This document shows positions 1 to 4,981 of a stretch of 7,638 nt of DNA, piece after piece (the first letter of the stretch is position 1; every line of letters begins with the position of its first letter). The notes beneath the pieces are model-generated. The model searched no databases. It worked only from the letters and a program-made list of their open reading frames with translations, and was not told where the DNA came from. The stretch comes from Dehalococcoidia bacterium. GTDB taxonomy: Bacteria > Chloroflexota > Dehalococcoidia > Dehalococcoidales > UBA1222. The stretch covers positions 1 to 7,638 of the forward strand of contig WQXK01000037.1 in assembly GCA_009784845.1 (NCBI GenBank), in the 5' to 3' direction. Position numbers and translations under genes: made by a program.

Positions 1-41
1 AAATATTTTTATGACGCAGCAAAGGCTCAACTTTGCAGGCA

Positions 42-1250
42 TTAAGTCGCCTTGCTACCTAGTAGCCAGTCTATGACATTTATCTGCTTAATACCGTTAT
101 GTGACGTGAATGGAGTATAGTCCATAGTCAGCAGGTATTTCTGATTATGGTCGCTTATAGCCTCCAATGGAGCCAGCTCCCTTTTCAATACTTTGCCGTC
201 TGCATCGATGACCGTATATGCCACCTGGTAATATTCCTGTCCTTCGTCATCTATTGCGATAAAATCAACCTCTGTGCTACCAACCTTGCCAATATATACC
301 TCATAGCCACGGCGCAAAAGTTCAAGGAAGACAATATTCTCAAGGATGCGCCCTTCATCAGCCTTTTTGGCACCAAGCATGGCACGGCGCAACCCTGTAT
401 CAGCAGTGTAATACTTATCGCCGGTTTTCAGATATTGCTTCCCTTTTATGTCGTAACGCCCAACTCTATAAAGCACAAAACTATCGACCAAAGCAGAAAG
501 ATAATTTTCCACAGTATGCACAGAAATTTTTCTGCCAGCAGATGTCATTGTGTCTGAAATGCTTTTAGTCGAACAAATGCTTCCTACGTTGTCCAGCATA
601 AAGCGCACAACGCTTTGAAACATTGCAACATCCGGGAATTTCCGTCTGGCAACAATGTCTTTTAACACAATGGTATCAAATATACTCTGCAGGTACTGTC
701 TTTTGTCTTTTGGATTTGGCAACTCCAACAAATAGGGAAATGAACCATTTTGGGCATATTCGGCATATAAACGGTCGGTATTCACATCCTGAGGAAATGC
801 TGAGGCGTATTCCTTGAAAGAGAGTGGGAGCATTTTTATCTCAACATATCGTCCGGAAAGCAACGTGGCCAGCTCCCCACTAAGGATATGCGCATTGGAG
901 CCAGTGATATATATGTCGCAGTTTTTCTTTACGTACAGCCCATCAACAGCCTTTTGGAAGTCCTCCACGCGTTGAACCTCATCTAAGAAGACATCCATCT
1001 TTTTGCCCGGTAAAAGTCTTTTCTTTACAAAGTCATACAGCTGCTTGCTTGTCTCAATATCGCTATTGTCCGCATCTTCAAGATTAAGGCTCACAATTTG
1101 CTCACATAATACGCCGTCATGGCGAAGATAATCCTGAAATAGTTCAAACAGCGTCGACTTGCCGCAACGCCTTATGCCTGTAACAACTTTGATTAGCTGC
1201 TTGTCTCTAAAGCGAGTTAATGTTTCTATGTACTCCTGCCTCGGTATCAT
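42..1250 (-). CDS. AAA_14 / DUF4143 family ATP-binding protein
   Basis: This 402-residue protein belongs to the large prokaryotic family of AAA_14 ATPases with a C-terminal DUF4143 domain. Cellular roles in this family are mostly unproven. Seen in the sequence: a Walker A motif GIRRCGKST at residues 25-33, a Walker B VFLDE at 87-91, and a sensor-like strand ITGSNA at 115-120. The C-terminal half has the DUF4143 pattern, including LENIVFLELLRRGYEVY from about residue 303 and the acidic EVDF at 327-330. The latter two resemble a PD-(D/E)XK-like nuclease core. Length is normal for the family and no frame is broken. The ATG at 1250 is supported by GGAGGTG (1262-1256 on the minus strand), five bases upstream. 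The gene stands alone and is transcribed away from ybjQ. Family members are common in accessory DNA and vary widely between strains. The family call is firm; a specific function cannot be given. Confidence 0.93.
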   Translation of the reverse strand: MIPRQEYIETLTRFRDKQLIKVVTGIRRCGKSTLFELFQDYLRHDGVLCEQIVSLNLEDADNSDIETSKQLYDFVKKRLLPGKKMDVFLDEVQRVEDFQKAVDGLYVKKNCDIYITGSNAHILSGELATLLSGRYVEIKMLPLSFKEYASAFPQDVNTDRLYAEYAQNGSFPYLLELPNPKDKRQYLQSIFDTIVLKDIVARRKFPDVAMFQSVVRFMLDNVGSICSTKSISDTMTSAGRKISVHTVENYLSALVDSFVLYRVGRYDIKGKQYLKTGDKYYTADTGLRRAMLGAKKADEGRILENIVFLELLRRGYEVYIGKVGSTEVDFIAIDDEGQEYYQVAYTVIDADGKVLKRELAPLEAISDHNQKYLLTMDYTPFTSHNGIKQINVIDWLLGSKAT

Positions 1251-1255
1251 GGCAA

Positions 1256-1262
1256 CACCTCC
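1256..1262 (-). promoter_or_regulatory. Shine-Dalgarno site of the DUF4143 ATPase gene
   Basis: On the minus strand this reads GGAGGTG, a near-perfect ribosome binding site five bases from the ATG at 1250. It fixes the start codon. Confidence 0.85.
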
Positions 1263-1273
1263 AATTTGCAGAC

Positions 1274-1302
1274 ATTATATAAAAACTGCCAGCATTTGCA
1301 AA
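1274..1302 (-). promoter_or_regulatory. Sigma70-type promoter of the DUF4143 ATPase gene
   Basis: On the minus strand a perfect -10 box TATAAT (1279-1274) lies 17 bases downstream of TTTGCA (1302-1297), a four-of-six match to the -35 consensus. The predicted start, around 1267, leaves a short leader with a strong Shine-Dalgarno site. The -35 box sits inside the palindrome TTTGCAAA (1295-1302), next to the two inverted repeats described separately. The promoter is therefore probably regulated. Confidence 0.6.
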
Positions 1303-1306
1303 GTTT

Positions 1307-1323
1307 TTGCAGAGGTACTGCAA
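1307..1323. repeat. Inverted repeat 1, operator-like (TTGCAG-N5-CTGCAA)
   Basis: TTGCAG at 1307-1312 and CTGCAA at 1318-1323 are exact inverse copies separated by five bases. The site begins five bases upstream of the -35 box of the ATPase promoter. A near-identical site lies 41 bp further on. A dyad of this size suits a dimeric helix-turn-helix regulator, but none is encoded next to it in this window. Confidence 0.45.
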
Positions 1324-1347
1324 GAACTTGTTGTTTTCATAGAGTTT

Positions 1348-1364
1348 TTGCGGAGATACTGCAA
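1348..1364. repeat. Inverted repeat 2, operator-like (TTGCGG-N5-CTGCAA)
   Basis: This is a second copy of the dyad at 1307-1323 with one mismatch in one arm. It sits inside a longer imperfect direct repeat, GTTTTTGCRGAGRTACTGCAA, starting at 1303 and at 1344. The 41-bp spacing is close to four DNA turns, so both sites would face the same side of the helix. The pair could bind a cooperating regulator of the ATPase promoter or of both divergent genes. Confidence 0.4.
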
Positions 1365-1432
1365 ACTTTGGCACTTCACAAAAGCTGGCTCAAAGATGTG
1401 GCGCACTGCAGCTCATTGTGTATTCCTGCAAT

Positions 1433-1464
1433 TTGGCAATGCGAGAGTGGTATGTAATAATTAC
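1433..1464 (+). promoter_or_regulatory. Probable promoter of the ybjQ-like gene
   Basis: TTGGCA (1433-1438), five of six matches to the -35 consensus, is followed after 16 bases by TAATAA (1455-1460), a weaker -10 box. The -10 box lies inside an 11-bp perfect palindrome GTAATAATTAC (1454-1464), which could be a small operator or chance. No better pair of boxes was seen before the gene. Confidence 0.4.
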
Positions 1465-1480
1465 AGCATTTCACTAATAT

Positions 1481-1487
1481 AGAGGAG
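1481..1487 (+). promoter_or_regulatory. Shine-Dalgarno site of the ybjQ-like gene
   Basis: AGAGGAG lies seven bases upstream of the ATG at 1495 and supports that start. Confidence 0.75.
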
Positions 1488-1494
1488 CACAAGC

Positions 1495-1806
1495 ATGATT
1501 GTAGTTAGCACTGAAACCATTAATGGCAAGAATTTACAACCCCTTGCGGTTGCGCAAGGCAATGTAGTGTGGAGCAAGCACATCGGGCGGGATATTATGG
1601 CAGGGTTCAAAACCATTATTGGCGGAGAAATCGTTAGCTATACGGAAATGCTGACTGAGGCACGCGAAATTGCGTTTAAGCGCATGATTGAATCAGCAGA
1701 GAAAATGGGGGCCGATGCTATTGTCTGCGTGAGATTCGCCACAAGTTCCATCATGAACAACGCATCCGAGTTTGTCGCGTATGGGACTGCGGTTAAGTTC
1801 ATCTAG
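1495..1806 (+). CDS. YbjQ/UPF0145 family protein
   Basis: This 103-residue protein matches the YbjQ (UPF0145, PF01906) family, small proteins that assemble into ring-like oligomers. The label 'heavy-metal-binding domain' is often used, but the biochemical role is not established. Seen in the sequence: a short N-terminal strand leading to ETINGKNLQPLAVAQGNVVW, the family's turn region FKTIIGGEIVSYTEML at about 40-55, the helix AREIAFKRMIESAEKMGADAIV, and a closing strand FVAYGTAVKF. Length and domain order are those of a complete family member. There is no signal peptide or membrane segment. It is divergent from the ATPase gene and is the only gene of its unit, since a hairpin begins directly after its stop codon. 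The family call is secure; function and metal binding remain unknown, and no obvious Cys/His metal cluster is visible. Confidence 0.9.
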   Translation: MIVVSTETINGKNLQPLAVAQGNVVWSKHIGRDIMAGFKTIIGGEIVSYTEMLTEAREIAFKRMIESAEKMGADAIVCVRFATSSIMNNASEFVAYGTAVKFI

Positions 1807-1833
1807 CGACTATGCCACATGGTCGGTATTTGT
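1807..1833 (+). terminator. Possible intrinsic terminator after the ybjQ-like gene
   Basis: CGACTATG (1807-1814) can pair with CATGGTCG (1818-1825) over eight base pairs, including one G-T wobble, with a three-base loop CCA. It starts immediately after the stop codon and is followed by GTATTTGTC, a weak T-tract. The poor T-tract and partly AT stem make it a modest candidate. It would separate the ybjQ-like gene from the antitoxin promoter. Confidence 0.4.
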
Positions 1834-1927
1834 CGAATTCTTATACTTTCACAGGCGATACAGCATATCTCCACTTGGTGTAAAGTTAATGCAGGAGAAT
1901 AAGGCATAAAGCAAGTTATGAAAAAAG

Positions 1928-1955
1928 TTGACATGGTGCGTTATAGGAGTATAAT
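1928..1955 (+). promoter_or_regulatory. Consensus promoter of the ToxI-like antitoxin RNA
   Basis: TTGACA (1928-1933) and TATAAT (1950-1955) both match the sigma70 consensus exactly, with a 16-base spacer. It is the strongest promoter visible in the window. Transcription should begin near 1961-1963, exactly at the 5' edge of the ToxI-like unit. A strong promoter for the RNA is what type III toxin-antitoxin systems require, because RNA must be in excess over toxin. Confidence 0.85.
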
Positions 1956-1961
1956 AGTATA

Positions 1962-2000
1962 GAGGTGTTTCGCCACCGTTAAGATGCGAGTTGTATATGG
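1962..2000 (+). ncRNA. toxI: ToxI/antiQ-like type III antitoxin RNA, single repeat unit
   Basis: A stretch of about 39 bases between the consensus promoter and the terminator, directly upstream of the ToxN-like gene, is the expected place of a type III antitoxin RNA. Its bases resemble the Pectobacterium ToxI unit as I recall it: AGGTG at 1963-1967, a T-rich loop, CCACC at 1973-1977, TTAAG at 1979-1983, then TGCGAG. It can fold as an H-type pseudoknot: GGTG (1964-1967) with CACC (1974-1977), and loop bases TCGC (1970-1973) with GCGA (1986-1989). Known ToxI RNAs are tandem arrays cut by ToxN into units of about 36 nt, each inhibiting the toxin. Here I see only one unit and no clear second copy on either side. 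The exact ends are estimates. Context and motif make the call likely; the antitoxin activity is inferred. Confidence 0.75.
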
Positions 2001-2031
2001 GCGAGGGCGGCGCAAGTCGCCCTCGTTGTTT
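2001..2031 (+). terminator. Rho-independent terminator between antitoxin RNA and toxin gene
   Basis: CGAGGGCGGC (2002-2011) pairs with GTCGCCCTCG (2016-2025) over ten base pairs, including one G-T wobble, closed by a GCAA (GNRA-type) tetraloop, and is followed by TTGTTT. In type III systems this position holds an attenuator that ends most transcripts after the RNA and lets a minority run into the toxin gene. The interrupted T-tract fits partial read-through. Confidence 0.85.
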
Positions 2032-2033
2032 AT

Positions 2034-2037
2034 GGAA
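2034..2037 (+). promoter_or_regulatory. Weak ribosome binding site of the toxN-like gene
   Basis: GGAA ends six bases before the ATG at 2044 and is the only Shine-Dalgarno-like element after the terminator. Its weakness would help keep toxin synthesis low. Confidence 0.5.
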
Positions 2038-2043
2038 TAAAAG

Positions 2044-2778
2044 ATGAGCAAATTACATTTCTATACTGCAGACAAGGCTTATCTTGACTATTTAAGACAG
2101 TTCGAACCTAAAGTTCCTCACGTTGACTATTCAGCAGCAAGCAACCACGAAAAATTCATGTGTGGTGTAGTGTTTGAAACGGGAAAAGACATTAGGTACT
2201 TTGCTCCAGTTTCTTCTCATATCAGAAATACGCCGACAAATTTCGTAATTCATGGAAAAAGTGGGAAATGGATCTCATGTGTTCATTTTACATACATGGT
2301 GCCTATACCGCATGGACTAACGAAAAAAATCACTATTAGTAAAGAGCAGGATGTTAGTTATAGATCGTTGTTGAATGAGAAATACTATTATTGCCGCGAA
2401 GGAAACAACCCTGAACGAATTAGGACGATGGCGGCTGAGGTCTATGATAAGGCCACTAATCCAATTTGTAGGAATAGCCTTGATAGGCAAGTCAGAAAAT
2501 TTAAGTTTCTTTGTTGCAACTTCAAACTGCTTGAAGAAAAGTGCATTGAGTATGCCAAAGAACATAACATGGCACTGAGTCCGCCAACCTCGGTATTGGA
2601 ACAAGACGTAAAAAAGATAACTCTAGTTTATGCACTGGAGAAACCCTACAATAACTTGACACCATCCCCAAACGGCTTAGCGCTAGTGATATGTCCTGAA
2701 AAATGCTACTATTTATTCGTGGCAGGCTTAGCACTTCGTTGCAGTTTTGTTATAAGGCTTTCATTGCAGGCGGGATGA
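2044..2778 (+). CDS. toxN: ToxN/AbiQ-family type III toxin endoribonuclease with C-terminal extension
   Basis: This is a type III toxin: an endoribonuclease that cuts cellular mRNA and its own antitoxin precursor, held inactive by the ToxI RNA, and known in relatives to give abortive phage infection. Residues 4-180 follow the ToxN pattern: LHFYTADKAYLDYLRQF near the start (ToxN has KFYTISSKYIKYLKEF), KVPHVDY at 23-29, YFAPVSSH at 52-59 (ToxN APLTS, holding active-site Ser/Thr), CVHFTYMVPIP with its MIP-like strand, and CNFKLLEEKCIEYAKEH at about 158-174 (ToxN CNFSLLEEKYRDF). Catalytic assignments rest on memory of the family. Known toxins run to about 170-200 residues; this frame runs to 244, with a tail unlike the fold. 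A slippery A AAA AAG at 2610-2616 precedes the tail, and a -1 shift there would end the protein at residue 203. The family call is strong; the tail is doubtful. Confidence 0.87.
   Translation: MSKLHFYTADKAYLDYLRQFEPKVPHVDYSAASNHEKFMCGVVFETGKDIRYFAPVSSHIRNTPTNFVIHGKSGKWISCVHFTYMVPIPHGLTKKITISKEQDVSYRSLLNEKYYYCREGNNPERIRTMAAEVYDKATNPICRNSLDRQVRKFKFLCCNFKLLEEKCIEYAKEHNMALSPPTSVLEQDVKKITLVYALEKPYNNLTPSPNGLALVICPEKCYYLFVAGLALRCSFVIRLSLQAG
2610..2654 (+). promoter_or_regulatory. Possible -1 frameshift signal (or indel) in toxN
   Basis: The toxin frame reads GTA AAA AAG, so A AAA AAG (2610-2616) is in the phase needed for a -1 slip; this heptamer is the one used in E. coli dnaX. Four bases later CTCTAG (2621-2626) can pair with CTGGAG (2635-2640) around an eight-base loop. 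After the slip twelve codons follow before TAA at 2652-2654, giving a 203-residue product of ordinary ToxN-plus-tail length. A one-base loss from the A-run in a once shorter gene would look the same. Chance is also possible. Confidence 0.3.
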
Positions 2779-2783
2779 TTCGT

Positions 2784-3569
2784 ATGAAGACGCGGGTTAA
2801 AATTCTTCTATCTCTTACTGCCGCAATTTGTATTGGCGGCGCAGCATTTTGTATGACTTATCATCTTATGCAAGAGGACGAGTTCTACATATACAATCTA
2901 GGTATTGATATCAACGATAAGATTATAATTTTCTACCCCTTTGGCGACGGGTTCCAGCATGAGGGCGCCAAAATCCTGCCGACATTTGAGTACTATACAG
3001 AAGAGGATTCCCGTGTTGCAGTATATGCCCCATGCGACGGGGTAATCGGCCGTATTGACTTTCAGGACGAAACACAGGACTTTGAGATACTGATTATCCC
3101 GCGCAACAACCGCACATACAAGGTATTTCTAGACCATGTAAACGACGTTCAGGTAGCAGTCGGCGACAAGGTGAGCGCCGGACAGGTTTTAGGCAAGATA
3201 GGCAACGTTGTGGCACCTGTTGAGTTCAGACCATCCGGCATTGTAGAGTATGTCCGCACCGAACTCATGATAAAAGACATGCGCCAAAACACATTCGTTG
3301 CCCCATTTGCTGTTTTTGACCCGCAAACCAAAGCCCAATACGAGCAACAAATCGTAGATTTAATGCAACGAATAGATGCCAACAGTGGTTTTGGCACATT
3401 TTTTGACGAGGAGCAAATGATTTACGCCGGCTGCTATTTTGAAACGTTGCCGGGAGAGGATAGTCCGGAACATATCTCCCCTGTTGAGACAATAGCAGGC
3501 ATCGGCGTAGGCATCGGCTCTGGTGTGCTTGGCGGGCTTGCGCTATGGTTTGTGATAAGAAATAAATGA
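2784..3569 (+). CDS. Membrane-anchored protein with degenerate M23/LytM-like domain
   Basis: This 261-residue protein starts with a basic-hydrophobic segment (about residues 5-24), likely an uncleaved anchor or signal peptide. It ends with a glycine-rich hydrophobic segment (about 236-257) followed by RNK. The middle has the beta-sheet pattern of M23/LytM peptidase domains: YAPCDGVIGRI at 81-91 and FLDHVNDVQVAVGDKVSAGQVLGKIG at 115-140. The zinc site looks broken: the usual HxGxD appears as HEGAK (59-63), and the closing HxH is replaced near 153-162, where there is no histidine. It is therefore probably a structural or binding domain exposed outside the membrane, not an active hydrolase. The ATG at 2784 has AGGCGGG nine bases upstream; an ATG at 2775 overlaps the toxN stop and adds three residues. 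It lies 35 bp before tldD, probably in the same operon. Exact role unknown. Confidence 0.7.
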   Translation: MKTRVKILLSLTAAICIGGAAFCMTYHLMQEDEFYIYNLGIDINDKIIIFYPFGDGFQHEGAKILPTFEYYTEEDSRVAVYAPCDGVIGRIDFQDETQDFEILIIPRNNRTYKVFLDHVNDVQVAVGDKVSAGQVLGKIGNVVAPVEFRPSGIVEYVRTELMIKDMRQNTFVAPFAVFDPQTKAQYEQQIVDLMQRIDANSGFGTFFDEEQMIYAGCYFETLPGEDSPEHISPVETIAGIGVGIGSGVLGGLALWFVIRNK

Positions 3570-3592
3570 TTTGCGCATACTAGATACAAAAT

Positions 3593-3598
3593 GGAGGG
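3593..3598 (+). promoter_or_regulatory. Shine-Dalgarno site deciding the GTG start of tldD
   Basis: GGAGGG lies six bases before the GTG at 3605. There is no competing ATG in frame nearby, so the GTG is the start. Confidence 0.8.
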
Positions 3599-3604
3599 TT
3601 CATC

Positions 3605-4981
3605 GTGCCACATATTGAGGACGTCGCACAGGAATTAGCCGGCAAGCTGTCAGGCTGCCGGGCTGATTATATTGAAGCACACCTTGAGGACAGTGTTTCA
3701 AGCTATATCACCTATCGGGGCAATGAGTTGGAAAACATCGGTAAAGGTGCCTCCGTCGGGGGCAACATACGCGCTTTTGTGCGCGGTGGCTGGGGCTTTG
3801 TCAGCTTCAACAGCTTAGACGGGCTCGAGCGGCGCATTCAGCTGGCAATTGAGGAAGCCGAGCTTGCCGGCAAAGAGCCCAGGGAGTTGGCAGATGTGCC
3901 AGGCGTCGTGGAAACGGTAGCCTATCCCGACAGAACAAACCCCGTGGATATCCCGCTATCTCACAAGAAAGAATTGCTCGACGGCTATAATGCCGTGTTA
4001 TGGCAGGTGCCACAACTGCAGACGTCCATTATAAGCTATGGCGACGGCTATAAAAAAAGTATCTATATCAACTCACAGGGCAGCTTAATCCAGCAGGAGC
4101 GCTTTGACGTCACACTGAATGTCGCCGCTATCGCATCCGACGGAGATCAGGTGCAACAGGCAAATTTGAGCATCGGCAATCCGGGGGAATTCTCAGCTAT
4201 TCAGCAGCTGGACGGGCAAATAAAGGATATGGCACTGCGTGCCGTGGAACTACTTTCCGCACCACAAGCCAAAGGCGGTGAGTATACTGTGGTACTTGAC
4301 CCAATCCTTGCCGGCGTCTTCGTGCATGAGGCGTTCGGGCATTTGTCCGAGGCAGACTTCGTTTATGAAAATGAACGCATGCGCGAGCTAATGGTGCTTG
4401 GCAAACGCTTTGGGCGTCCTGAGTTAAACATCGTGGATGGGGCGGTTTTGTCCGGACTGCGCGGCAGCTTCAAATACGACGATGAAGGCACGCCTGCCGG
4501 CAAAACATACCTAATCAAAGAGGGTGTTCTTAACAGCAGACTGCACTCGCGTGAAACGGCGGCAAAGATGGGCGAAAAGCCCACCGGCAACGCCCGCGCC
4601 ATAAACTATCGCCACGCCCCAATAGTGCGCATGACAAACACCTATATTGAACCCGGGGAAACCTCTTTGGAGGAAATGATCTCCGGCATTGATGAGGGCA
4701 TTTATGCCAAAAACTGGTACGGCGGCACCACCAGCATGGAAATGTTCACCTTTTCCGCCGGCGAGTCTTTCATGATACGCAACGGGAAAATAGCCGAACT
4801 CATGCGACCGGTTGTGCTCACCGGCAATGTTTTTGAAACGCTGCAACAAATCGATTGCATAGGTGATGACCTGGATATGAACCAAGGCGGCGGGTGCGGT
4901 AAAGGCGGACAATCGCCTTTGCCGGTTTCCAACGGCAGTCCGCATATTCGCATCCAAAAATGTTTGGTTGGGGGCAAATAG
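3605..4981 (+). CDS. tldD: TldD-family zinc metalloprotease
   Basis: TldD is the catalytic subunit of the TldD/TldE (PmbA) protease, a cytoplasmic heterodimer that degrades or trims unfolded peptides; in E. coli it acts on the microcin B17 precursor and the CcdA antitoxin. Seen here are the zinc motif HEAFGH at residues 241-246 followed by SEADF, and the C-terminal GGGCGKGGQSPLPVSNGSPHIRI from residue 428, whose Cys431 corresponds to the third metal ligand. The N-terminal domain (about 1-215) carries the family's YRGNELENI and GGWGFVSF stretches. At 458 residues it is slightly shorter than the E. coli protein (481) but complete. Translation starts at GTG with GGAGGG six bases upstream. The stop at 4979-4981 directly abuts the ATG of tldE, so the two are translationally coupled. 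All expected catalytic residues are present. Confidence 0.96.
   Translation: MPHIEDVAQELAGKLSGCRADYIEAHLEDSVSSYITYRGNELENIGKGASVGGNIRAFVRGGWGFVSFNSLDGLERRIQLAIEEAELAGKEPRELADVPGVVETVAYPDRTNPVDIPLSHKKELLDGYNAVLWQVPQLQTSIISYGDGYKKSIYINSQGSLIQQERFDVTLNVAAIASDGDQVQQANLSIGNPGEFSAIQQLDGQIKDMALRAVELLSAPQAKGGEYTVVLDPILAGVFVHEAFGHLSEADFVYENERMRELMVLGKRFGRPELNIVDGAVLSGLRGSFKYDDEGTPAGKTYLIKEGVLNSRLHSRETAAKMGEKPTGNARAINYRHAPIVRMTNTYIEPGETSLEEMISGIDEGIYAKNWYGGTTSMEMFTFSAGESFMIRNGKIAELMRPVVLTGNVFETLQQIDCIGDDLDMNQGGGCGKGGQSPLPVSNGSPHIRIQKCLVGGK

Noticed and set aside
19..36. GCAAAG/CTTTGC hairpin just after the ATPase stop codon, as a possible terminator on the minus strand.
   Set aside because: The stem is only six pairs and the nearest T-rich stretch in the direction of transcription begins about nine bases later, beyond the range for intrinsic termination.
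1875..1905. GGTGTAAAGTTAATGCAGG upstream of the antitoxin promoter looks a little like a shortened ToxI unit.
   Set aside because: It lacks the CCACC arm needed for the first stem and lies upstream of the consensus promoter, so it would not be in the predicted RNA. The likeness is probably chance.
2656..2690. A perfect TTGACA inside the toxN tail as a promoter for the downstream membrane-protein gene.
   Set aside because: No acceptable -10 box occurs 16-18 bases downstream; the nearest TA-rich match is about 22 bases away.
2784..3569. Call of an active M23 peptidoglycan hydrolase.
   Set aside because: The overall pattern fits M23, but the Asp of HxGxD is Lys and the final HxH is missing, so activity is not supported.
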